A stretch of 7,272 bases of DNA from positions 1 through 7,272 of the forward strand of contig CALRZF020000200.1 of NCBI GenBank assembly GCA_943372585.1. The letters run 5' to 3'. Of this stretch, positions 1-5,670 are shown in pieces (positions within the stretch are counted from its first letter, which is position 1; each line of letters starts with the position of its first letter). This stretch comes from RAM1 sp943372585 (GTDB lineage Bacteria; Pseudomonadota; Gammaproteobacteria; Burkholderiales; Burkholderiaceae_C). The translations under genes were made by a program, and so were the position numbers. Below the pieces are notes generated by a model. That model searched no databases, was not told the origin of the DNA, and saw only the letters and a program-made list of their open reading frames with translations.

Positions 1-698
1 AAGTTCGCCTGGGCCGTGACTACAGCCCGCAATTCTGGAACCTGACCGTGTTCGATCCGTTCGGCACGAACGGCGTGGGCACCACCCAGACCCTGAACTC
101 CGGTCTCGGCGGCCCCGTTGCAGTCCGCGCTTCCAACAGCATGGGCTACTTCCTGCCCAAGCTCGGCGGCTTCTACGGCCAGATCCAGTACTACCTGGGC
201 GAGAACAACCAGACTGGCGCTGCCACGGAAGACGACGGCAAGGGCGCTGGCCTGCGCTTCGGCTACGCTGCCGGCCCGGTCAACGTTGCTCTGGCTTTCT
301 CCAGCACCAACTACGCTACCGGCGACATCAAGACCACCAACATCGGTGGCCAGTATGACTTCGGCGTGGCCAAGGTCATGGCTCACTACAACCGTGACCG
401 CGTGTCGGCCCCGGCTAGCGTGACCCAAACCGGTTACCTGATCGGTGGCCTGATCCCCCTGGGCGCTGGCGAAATCCGTCTGGCTTACTCGCGCAGCAAG
501 AACAACGCTGCTGTGAACGCCCGTACCAACAAGTACGCTCTCGGCTACGTGCACAACCTGTCCAAGCGTACGGCTCTGTACACCACGTTCGCTCGCGTGA
601 GCAACAGCGGTGGCGCAGCCCAAGCCCTGAACGGCGCCGTGACTGCAGCCAACGCCAAGTCGACCGGCTACGATTTCGGTATCCGTCACAGCTTCTAA
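1..698 (+). CDS. Outer-membrane general porin, C-terminal part (5' end outside window)
   Basis: This is the last 231 codons of a trimeric beta-barrel porin that lets small hydrophilic solutes diffuse across the outer membrane. The reading frame is open from the left edge (first full codon at base 3, reading VRLGRDYSPQFWNLTVFDPFG), so the gene begins upstream of the window. The protein shows alternating aromatic/hydrophobic and polar residues typical of amphipathic strands, glycine-rich loops, strand-like stretches such as the one ending YALGYVHNLSKRTALYTTFA, and a last strand GYDFGIRHSF. The terminal Phe is the known recognition signal for BAM-mediated barrel assembly. The style matches the Gram-negative porin family (Porin_4; the Omp32 group of Comamonas/Delftia). 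The N-terminal signal peptide and first strands are not visible. It is the last gene of its transcript, closed by the terminator 40 bases after the stop. Its ionic selectivity cannot be read from this part. Confidence 0.93.
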   Translation, partial: VRLGRDYSPQFWNLTVFDPFGTNGVGTTQTLNSGLGGPVAVRASNSMGYFLPKLGGFYGQIQYYLGENNQTGAATEDDGKGAGLRFGYAAGPVNVALAFSSTNYATGDIKTTNIGGQYDFGVAKVMAHYNRDRVSAPASVTQTGYLIGGLIPLGAGEIRLAYSRSKNNAAVNARTNKYALGYVHNLSKRTALYTTFARVSNSGGAAQALNGAVTAANAKSTGYDFGIRHSF

Positions 699-705
699 TT
701 GCTTC

Positions 706-722
706 GCTGGCCTTGCGCCAGC
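706..722 (+). other. Small hairpin between porin stop and terminator
   Basis: GCTGGC (706-711) and GCCAGC (717-722) form a perfect 6-bp stem with a 5-base loop, starting 7 bases after the porin stop and followed by only three T residues. It could protect the 3' end of the porin mRNA or assist the main terminator just downstream. The sequence shows the fold only; any function is inference. Confidence 0.45.
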
Positions 723-738
723 TTTGCAAGCAGACTGG

Positions 739-767
739 AAAAGCCGCCTTCGGGCGGCTTTTTTTTT
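739..767 (+). terminator. Intrinsic terminator of the porin gene
   Basis: GCCGCC (743-748), loop TTCG (749-752) and GGCGGC (753-758) form a perfect stem closed by the very stable UUCG tetraloop. The flanking A residues (739-742) pair with the first T residues of a nine-T run (759-767). This is a textbook rho-independent terminator and separates the porin from the lipoprotein gene that starts 35 bases later. Confidence 0.95.
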
Positions 768-802
768 GAGAACATACTTTCAGGCAAGCGAGCGTCAGGG
801 CC

Positions 803-1558
803 GTGCAAAACCGTTGGGGCGTAACGATGTGGTTGGGGTGGCTCGCTTTGCTGGCGGGTTGCTCGGCCGTTCCCCGTACAGTGCCCGCGCCGGATCTGTC
901 CGTGACGCCCTGGGCAAAACAGTCTTCATTGCAGGAGGGGCAATGGCGTCATTACCCGTTGCCTGGGAAGGCGAGCACGCAGTTTGCCTATACGCGCAAG
1001 GATGGCCGGGATGCGATGGCTGTCACGTCACTGTCGTCGGCCAGCATGGTGCGCAAACCTGTGCGAGTTGAACCTGCAGAGTTGGGCAACGTCCGGTTCT
1101 CCTGGAAAGTGCCTGAGCTGATCGCGCAAGCGGACATGGCGTTGCGGGAGGCTGATGATTCGCCCGTTCGTATTGTTCTTGCATTTGAGGGTGACAGATC
1201 CCGGCTTTCAGCCCGCAATGCGGCGCTGTCGGAGCTGGCGCTGGCGCTGACGGGTGAGGAAATGCCTTACGCCACCTTGATGTATGTGTGGTGCAACCAG
1301 CGCCCCGTTGGCAGCGTGATCGTCAATCCGCGCACCGATCGCATTCGCAAGCTGGTGGTCGAATCCGGTCGCGGCAAGCTGAACCAGTGGCTCGATTACG
1401 AGCGCGATATTCGGGCCGACTACGAAAAAACCTTTGGTGAAGCCCCTGGTGCGCTGGTGGGCATTGGCATCATGACCGATAGCGACAACACCCGTTCGTC
1501 GGCCAGGGCCTGGTACGGGCCCGTGCAGCTGCCTCTCGCACAACACCAAGGCCGCTGA
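803..1558 (+). CDS. DUF3047 domain lipoprotein, function unknown
   Basis: This 251-residue protein begins with a lipoprotein signal: Arg4, a hydrophobic stretch W10-A18, and a lipobox Leu17-Ala18-Gly19-Cys20. Ser at +2 favours sorting to the outer membrane. The mature part matches what I know of DUF3047 along most of its length (about residues 50-235). Landmarks are RFSWKVPELIAQADMALREA, a DDSPVRIVLAFEGD segment, LMYVWCNQRPVGSVIVNPRT, and the C-terminal IGIMTDSDNTRSSARAWYG. The family has no established activity that I know of. GTG at 803 is preferred over ATG at 827 because the shorter form would lack any positive charge before the hydrophobic core; an in-frame stop at 767-769 excludes an earlier start. 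The ribosome-binding site is weak (CAGGG at 796-800, only two bases before GTG). The gene sits alone between two transcription units, so the context does not suggest a role. Confidence 0.85.
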   Translation: MQNRWGVTMWLGWLALLAGCSAVPRTVPAPDLSVTPWAKQSSLQEGQWRHYPLPGKASTQFAYTRKDGRDAMAVTSLSSASMVRKPVRVEPAELGNVRFSWKVPELIAQADMALREADDSPVRIVLAFEGDRSRLSARNAALSELALALTGEEMPYATLMYVWCNQRPVGSVIVNPRTDRIRKLVVESGRGKLNQWLDYERDIRADYEKTFGEAPGALVGIGIMTDSDNTRSSARAWYGPVQLPLAQHQGR

Positions 1559-1623
1559 CCTGATGCCCGCCGCGGCACCTGTCCAGGTGTCCCCGTGGCA
1601 ACAGGGCTTGCGGGAAACCCCTT

Positions 1624-1653
1624 TTGACGGAGCAGGCACGCATGCTGCATAGT
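1624..1653 (+). promoter_or_regulatory. Candidate sigma-70 promoter for the first binding protein
   Basis: TTGACG (1624-1629) matches the -35 consensus at 5 of 6 bases. CATAGT (1648-1653) matches the -10 consensus at 4 of 6, with an 18-base spacer. Transcription would start near 1660 and give a leader of roughly 20 bases before the ATG at 1682. The position fits a separate transcript for the binding protein, but such matches also occur by chance. Confidence 0.4.
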
Positions 1654-1681
1654 CTGCCTCTTTCCAATTCAAGAGGGTTCC

Positions 1682-3262
1682 ATGAAGCTCAAACTCGCAC
1701 TCATCTCCGCAGCCGCCATGGCCGCTATTGCGGCTGCCCCGGCCGTGCAGGCCAAGCCGTTCAAGTGGTCCAGTGCCAGCGACATCCCGACGCTGGACAT
1801 CCATTCGCAGAACAACGCATTGGGCAATGGCGTGCACGCGGCGGTGTATGACTCCTTGGTGTACTACAACAGCCAGACTTTCAAGCCGGAAGCCCAGCTG
1901 GCCACTTCCTGGCGCGAAATATCGCCCACGCAGGTGCGTTTCAACCTGCGCACGGGCGTGAAGTTCAGCGACGGTACGCCGTTCACGGCCGACGATGTGG
2001 TGTATTCCATTGGCCGTGCGATGACCAAAACGTCCAACTACGCGGTATATGCGCAGGGCATTGACCGTGTGGTCAAGGTCAACGACTCTACTGTGGACTT
2101 CATCATGAAGGGCCCCAACCCGGTGCTGCTGAACCAGCTGACCGAGCTGCGCATCATGAGCAAGGCCTGGGCCGAGAAGAACAAGTCGGTTGAGCCCAAG
2201 GACATCCGCACCAAGGACGAGACTTTTGCCCACCGCAATGCCATGGGCACCGGCATGTACATGGTCAAGGAGTGGCAGCCCGACCAGAAGCTGGTGCTGG
2301 TGCGCAACCCGAATTACTGGGGCAAGAACGACAGCAACGTCACCGAGATCATCTACACCCCGATCAAGTCCGAAGCCACGCGTGTCGCCGCGCTGCTGTC
2401 GGGTGAGGTGGACTTCGTCCTGGACCCCAGCCCCCAAGATCTGGGCCGCATGCGCGCCAACCCGAATCTGAAAGTGATTGACGGCGTCGAAAACCGCACG
2501 ATCTTCTTCGGCATGGACCAGTTCCGTACCGAACTGCCCGGCTCCAACGTGAAGGGCAAGAACCCGCTGAAGGACGTCAAGGTGCGCATGGCGCTGTACC
2601 AGGCCATCGACAGCGACAGCCTGCACCGCGTGACCATGCGCGGCCTGAGCCAGCCCACCGGCACCCTGGTGGCGCCGCAGGTTGCAGGCTGGACCGAAGC
2701 GGTGCACAAGCGCTTCCCGTACAACCCCGAAACGTCCAAGAAGTTGCTGGCTGAAGCCGGTTACCCCCAGGGTTTTGAAGTCGACTTTGCCTGCCCCAAC
2801 AACCGCTACATCAACGACGAGGAAATCTGCCAGGCCGTGACCGCGATGTGGGCCAAGGTGGGCGTCAAGGCCAAGCTGCGCACCCTGCCGCTGGTGACCT
2901 ACTTCCCCATGATCCAGCGCTACGAGGCCAGCATCTACATGCTGGGCTGGGGCGTGCCGACGTTTGACTCGCTGTACAGCCTTCAGTCGCTCACGCGCAC
3001 CGTGGGGACGGGTGGCGACGGCAACTACAACGTGGGCCGTTACAGCAACCAGCGCATGGACTACGTGGTTGACCGCATCAAGACCGAAACCGACCTGCCG
3101 GTGCGCAACCGCCTGTTGACAGAAGGCCTGCAGCTGAGCAACGACACCGTGTCGCACATTCCGCTTCACAACCAGATCATTCCCTGGGCGCTGAAGAAGA
3201 ACGTGGATGTGGTGCACCGCGCCGACAACCGCCTGGACTGGCGCCTGATCAAGGTCAATTGA
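1682..3262 (+). CDS. ABC transporter substrate-binding protein, family 5 (DppA/OppA type), copy 1
   Basis: This periplasmic ligand-binding protein belongs to a peptide/opine/nickel-type ABC importer. Its 526 residues are the usual length for the family. A Sec signal peptide (Lys2 and Lys4, then an alanine-rich core) ends in Val22-Gln23-Ala24, with predicted cleavage before Lys25. The SBP_bac_5 fold is shown by LATSWREISPTQVRFNLRTG, FSDGTPFTADDVVYS, NPNYWGK, ATRVAALLSGEVDFV, VRMALYQAID and KKLLAEAGYPQGFEV. Cys371 and Cys383 (CPNNRYINDEEIC) are spaced for a disulfide and recur at the same residues in the second copy. The ATG at 1682 is preceded by AGAGGG (1672-1677), four bases away. The gene has its own terminator, so it is probably a separate, strongly expressed unit serving the permease downstream. 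The ligand is not identifiable; peptides or N-acyl amino acids are plausible given the nearby M20 amidohydrolase. Confidence 0.93.
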   Translation: MKLKLALISAAAMAAIAAAPAVQAKPFKWSSASDIPTLDIHSQNNALGNGVHAAVYDSLVYYNSQTFKPEAQLATSWREISPTQVRFNLRTGVKFSDGTPFTADDVVYSIGRAMTKTSNYAVYAQGIDRVVKVNDSTVDFIMKGPNPVLLNQLTELRIMSKAWAEKNKSVEPKDIRTKDETFAHRNAMGTGMYMVKEWQPDQKLVLVRNPNYWGKNDSNVTEIIYTPIKSEATRVAALLSGEVDFVLDPSPQDLGRMRANPNLKVIDGVENRTIFFGMDQFRTELPGSNVKGKNPLKDVKVRMALYQAIDSDSLHRVTMRGLSQPTGTLVAPQVAGWTEAVHKRFPYNPETSKKLLAEAGYPQGFEVDFACPNNRYINDEEICQAVTAMWAKVGVKAKLRTLPLVTYFPMIQRYEASIYMLGWGVPTFDSLYSLQSLTRTVGTGGDGNYNVGRYSNQRMDYVVDRIKTETDLPVRNRLLTEGLQLSNDTVSHIPLHNQIIPWALKKNVDVVHRADNRLDWRLIKVN

Positions 3263-3275
3263 TCGTCAACGTGAC

Positions 3276-3303
3276 AAGGGGAAGGCCTGCGGGCCTTCCT
3301 TTT
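3276..3303 (+). terminator. Intrinsic terminator after the first binding protein
   Basis: GGAAGGCC (3280-3287), loop TGCG (3288-3291) and GGCCTTCC (3292-3299) make a perfect 8-bp stem followed by TTTT (3300-3303). The AAGG at 3276-3279 can extend the pairing into the T tract through A-U and G-U pairs. It lies 14 bases after the stop codon and should end most transcripts from the binding protein gene before the permease. The short T tract may allow some read-through. Confidence 0.9.
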
Positions 3304-3317
3304 CATGGCACATTTAG

Positions 3318-3337
3318 TTCCTTTAAACCTAAAGGAA
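3318..3337. repeat. AT-rich 8+8 inverted repeat, candidate operator or hairpin
   Basis: TTCCTTTA (3318-3325) and TAAAGGAA (3330-3337) are perfect inverted copies separated by AACC. The dyad is conspicuously AT-rich against the surrounding GC-rich DNA. It lies between the upstream gene's terminator and the sigma-54 promoter, ending 10 bases before the -24 element and centred near -46 relative to the predicted start. It could be a binding site for a dimeric regulator. No long T tract follows it, which argues against a second terminator. The protein that would bind is unknown. Confidence 0.55.
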
Positions 3338-3347
3338 ATCCCTGTGC

Positions 3348-3362
3348 TGGCACGGCATTTGC
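3348..3362 (+). promoter_or_regulatory. Sigma-54 (RpoN) -24/-12 promoter of the permease operon
   Basis: TGGCACG (3348-3354), four bases, and TTGC (3359-3362) reproduce the sigma-54 core consensus TGGCACG-N4-TTGC without a mismatch. The preceding base is C, as preferred (YTGGCACG). The invariant GG (3349-3350) and GC (3361-3362) are exactly ten bases apart. The predicted start is near 3374, about 26 bases before the permease ATG. Sigma-54 promoters need an ATP-driven enhancer-binding activator; its site is not identified here and would normally lie farther upstream, possibly inside the first binding protein gene. Activity in the cell is inferred, not shown. Confidence 0.8.
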
Positions 3363-3399
3363 GCTGCTAGCATCGGTCATCCTTTTAGCGTAAACACGA

Positions 3400-4380
3400 A
3401 TGTTCGCCTTTATCCTGCAACGCCTCATTCAGGCCGTGATCGTGATGATCACGGTTGCTTTCATTGCTTTTCTGTTGTTCCAGTATGTGGGCGACCCGGT
3501 GGTCTTCCTTCTGGGGCAGGACGCCACGCCAGAGCAGATTCGCGAGCTGCGCGCCGATCTGGGCCTGGACAAGCCTTTTTTCGTCCAGTTCGGGCATTTT
3601 CTGGTCAATGCGGCGCAGGGTGAGTTCGGTCTGAGCCTGCGCCAGGGCGCCAAGGTGTCGCGCCTGATTGCCGAACGTTTCCCCGCCACGCTGGAGCTGG
3701 CGATGGTCGCCGCCTTGATGGCTTTGGTGATCGGTATCCCGATGGGTGTGTATTCGGCCCTGCGCCGCGGCAGCTTTCTCAGCCAGGTGTTCATGACGAT
3801 CTCGCTGCTGGGTGTGTCGTTGCCCACCTTCCTGATCGGCATTTTGCTGATCCTGGTGTTTGCCGTGGGCCTGGGCTGGTTCCCGAGCTTCGGACGCGGT
3901 GAAACCATGCAGATCGGGTGGTGGAGTACCGGCCTGCTCAAGGCCAAGGGCTGGCACCACATTGTGTTGCCCGCCATCACGCTGGCGATCTTCCAGCTCA
4001 CGCTCATCATGCGGCTGGTGCGCGCCGAGATGCTGGAGGTGCTGCGCACCGATTACATCAAGTTTGCGCGGGCCCGCGGCCTGTCCAACCGCGCCATTCA
4101 TTTCGGCCATGCGCTGAAGAACACACTGGTGCCGGTCATGACCATCACCGGCCTGCAACTGGGTGGCCTGATCGCCTTTGCCATCATTACCGAGACGGTC
4201 TTCCAGTGGCCCGGCATGGGTCTTCTGTTCATTCAGGCCGTGACGTTCGCCGACATCCCTGTGATGGCAGCGTACCTGTGTCTGATTGCGCTGATTTTTG
4301 TGGTGATCAACCTCATTGTTGACCTGCTGTACTTTGCGGTAGACCCGCGCCTGCGCCTGGGCAAGGCAGGGGGCCACTGA
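3400..4380 (+). CDS. ABC transporter permease, DppB/OppB type
   Basis: This inner-membrane channel subunit of a peptide-type importer has 326 residues, normal for DppB-like proteins. Hydrophobic segments fall at about residues 9-30, 98-120, 131-158, 188-206, 246-264 and 288-312, giving the six-helix plan of this type. The cytoplasmic EAA loop that docks the ATPase is visible at 218-229 (DYIKFARARGLS, Gly227). FQWPGMG (268-274) and the C-terminal DPRLR are also typical of the DppB side. The start MFAFILQRLIQAV is characteristic, and an in-frame TAA at 3391-3393 excludes a longer protein. No clear Shine-Dalgarno sequence precedes the ATG, which is odd for the first gene of an operon. The stop overlaps the next start by one base (TGATG). 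A DppC-type partner permease and ATPases are expected for function but are absent from the window. Confidence 0.93.
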   Translation: MFAFILQRLIQAVIVMITVAFIAFLLFQYVGDPVVFLLGQDATPEQIRELRADLGLDKPFFVQFGHFLVNAAQGEFGLSLRQGAKVSRLIAERFPATLELAMVAALMALVIGIPMGVYSALRRGSFLSQVFMTISLLGVSLPTFLIGILLILVFAVGLGWFPSFGRGETMQIGWWSTGLLKAKGWHHIVLPAITLAIFQLTLIMRLVRAEMLEVLRTDYIKFARARGLSNRAIHFGHALKNTLVPVMTITGLQLGGLIAFAIITETVFQWPGMGLLFIQAVTFADIPVMAAYLCLIALIFVVINLIVDLLYFAVDPRLRLGKAGGH

Positions 4381-5621
4381 TGCTGGCACCGGTATCGCAG
4401 CCTGCGCGCCTGAAGGCCAATGGCCGGGCGTTCGCGCACATCGCGCAGTTCCACCCCGAACTGACCGCTTTGCGGCGTGACCTGCACGCCCATCCCGAGC
4501 TGGGTTTTGAAGAGGTCTATACCGCCCGGCGCGTCAAGGAAGCACTGAAGCTGTGCGGCGTGGACGAGATCCACGAAGGCATTGGCAAGACAGGTGTGGT
4601 GGCCGTCATCAAAGGCCGCCAGACCGGCAGCGGCCGCATGACCGGCCTGCGCGCCGACATGGACGCGCTCACCATGACCGAGCACAACGACTTTGCCTGG
4701 AAATCGTCACGCCCCGGGATGATGCACGGCTGCGGCCATGACGGCCACGTCACCATGCTGGTGGGCGCTGCGCGCTACCTGGCTGAGACACGCAATTTCG
4801 ACGGCACGGCTGTCCTGATCTTCCAGCCCGGCGAGGAGGGCTTTGCCGGTGCCAAGGCCATGATCGAAGACGGCCTGTTTGATCGCTTCCCGGTCAACGC
4901 GGCTTATGCCATGCACAACTGGCCCGGCATGCGGCCCGGCATGGTGGGGCTGAACCCCGGCGCCATGATGGCCGCCGCCGACCGCATCACCATCGAGATC
5001 ACCGGTAAGGGCGGCCACGGCGCGCATGCCTATCTGACGGTAGACCCGGTGCTGGTGGCGGGCCACATCATTACCGCGGTGCAAAGCATCGTGTCGCGCA
5101 ATGTCCGCCCGGTGGAGGGTGCCGTCATCAGCCTGTGCGGCATGCAGGCCGGCGACCTGGGTGCCATGAGCGTGGTGCCCGGCAAGGCCACGCTGGTGGG
5201 CACCGTGCGCACTTTCAACCCCGAAGTGCAGGACCTGGTCGAGCGCCGGCTGCACGAGCTGTGCAGCGCCGTGGCGCTGGCTTTCGGCGCGACTGCCAGC
5301 GTGAAGTACGAGCGCATCTACCCGGCCACTGTCAATTCACCCCGCGAGGCGATGTTTGCCGCCGACGTGGCGCAGTCGCTGGTGGGCGAAGACCATGTGG
5401 TGCGGGACATGGAGCCCAGCATGGGCGCAGAGGATTTTTCATTCATGCTGCAGGTCAAGCCCGGCGCTTACCTGCGCATCGGCCAGGGCGGCGAGGGCAG
5501 CTGCTTTCTGCACAACAGCCGCTACGATTTCAACGACGACATCCTTCCACTGGGCTCGGCCCTGCATGCCGGCCTGATCGAGCAATCCATGCCGCTGGCC
5601 GGCCCCGTTCTTCATGCGTGA
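4380..5621 (+). CDS. M20D family metal-dependent amidohydrolase
   Basis: This cytoplasmic hydrolase resembles hippurate and N-acyl-amino-acid hydrolases; family members cleave an amide bond to release an amino acid. It has 413 residues and no signal peptide. The N-terminal block is LRRDLHAHPELGFEE (31-45). Asp93 and Asp95 lie in RADMDAL, and HGCGHDGH spans 116-123. By comparison with M20D structures, the metal ligands should be Cys118, His120, Glu153, His179 and His378, with Glu152 as general base. All are present, so the enzyme looks intact. The lid/dimerisation domain lies at about 187-300. ATG at 4380 overlaps the permease stop as TGATG, and AGGGGG (4368-4373) gives a ribosome site, so the two are translationally coupled. 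About 30 residues precede the first conserved block, somewhat more than I recall as usual. The likely job is to split an amide imported by the adjacent transporter; the substrate is unknown. Confidence 0.93.
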   Translation: MLAPVSQPARLKANGRAFAHIAQFHPELTALRRDLHAHPELGFEEVYTARRVKEALKLCGVDEIHEGIGKTGVVAVIKGRQTGSGRMTGLRADMDALTMTEHNDFAWKSSRPGMMHGCGHDGHVTMLVGAARYLAETRNFDGTAVLIFQPGEEGFAGAKAMIEDGLFDRFPVNAAYAMHNWPGMRPGMVGLNPGAMMAAADRITIEITGKGGHGAHAYLTVDPVLVAGHIITAVQSIVSRNVRPVEGAVISLCGMQAGDLGAMSVVPGKATLVGTVRTFNPEVQDLVERRLHELCSAVALAFGATASVKYERIYPATVNSPREAMFAADVAQSLVGEDHVVRDMEPSMGAEDFSFMLQVKPGAYLRIGQGGEGSCFLHNSRYDFNDDILPLGSALHAGLIEQSMPLAGPVLHA

Positions 5622-5659
5622 CAAACGCATTTCTTTTTCCAACCGTCATCCCTTCCACC

Positions 5660-5664
5660 AGGAG
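5660..5664 (+). promoter_or_regulatory. Ribosome-binding site fixing the start of the second binding protein
   Basis: AGGAG lies six bases before the ATG at 5671. The frame is open back to an ATG at 5614 inside the end of the amidohydrolase gene, but that start would place about 19 extra residues before a normal signal peptide. The site therefore decides for 5671. Confidence 0.85.
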
Positions 5665-5670
5665 TCAAAG

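Noticed and set aside
724..1071. A 115-codon + strand frame running through the porin terminator into the lipoprotein gene
   Set aside because: It includes the terminator hairpin in its coding part, has no ribosome-binding site, and conflicts with the well-supported DUF3047 frame.
1574..1591. Hairpin GGCACCT-GTCC-AGGTGTC
   Set aside because: It is a seven-pair stem with one G-U pair, but no T tract or other context supports a function. Such stems are common by chance in GC-rich DNA.
1603..1625. Possible terminator after the lipoprotein gene (AGGG...CCCT followed by TTTT)
   Set aside because: The stem is only four pairs plus two beyond a C-C mismatch, and the T tract overlaps the pairing and the candidate -35 box. 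It is too weak to call.
1208..3217. A 669-codon open frame on the - strand, opposite the lipoprotein and the first binding protein
   Set aside because: Its translation is rich in His, Val, Gln, Ala and Arg without domain-like order, and it spans two well-supported + strand genes and the gap between them. It is the usual stop-free antisense frame produced by strong G/C third-position bias.
3365..3372. Perfect 8-base palindrome TGCTAGCA next to the predicted sigma-54 start
   Set aside because: It is short enough to occur by chance and has no partner repeat nearby.
3385..4389. A 334-codon open frame on the - strand opposite the permease
   Set aside because: The composition is low-complexity (Gln, His, Arg, Asp) and it mirrors the permease almost exactly. 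The + strand frame has six membrane segments and an EAA loop, so this is a shadow.
5614..5670. Earlier ATG at 5614 as the start of the second binding protein
   Set aside because: It overlaps the amidohydrolase end, lacks a Shine-Dalgarno sequence, and would place extra residues before a normal signal peptide. The ATG at 5671 has AGGAG at ideal spacing.
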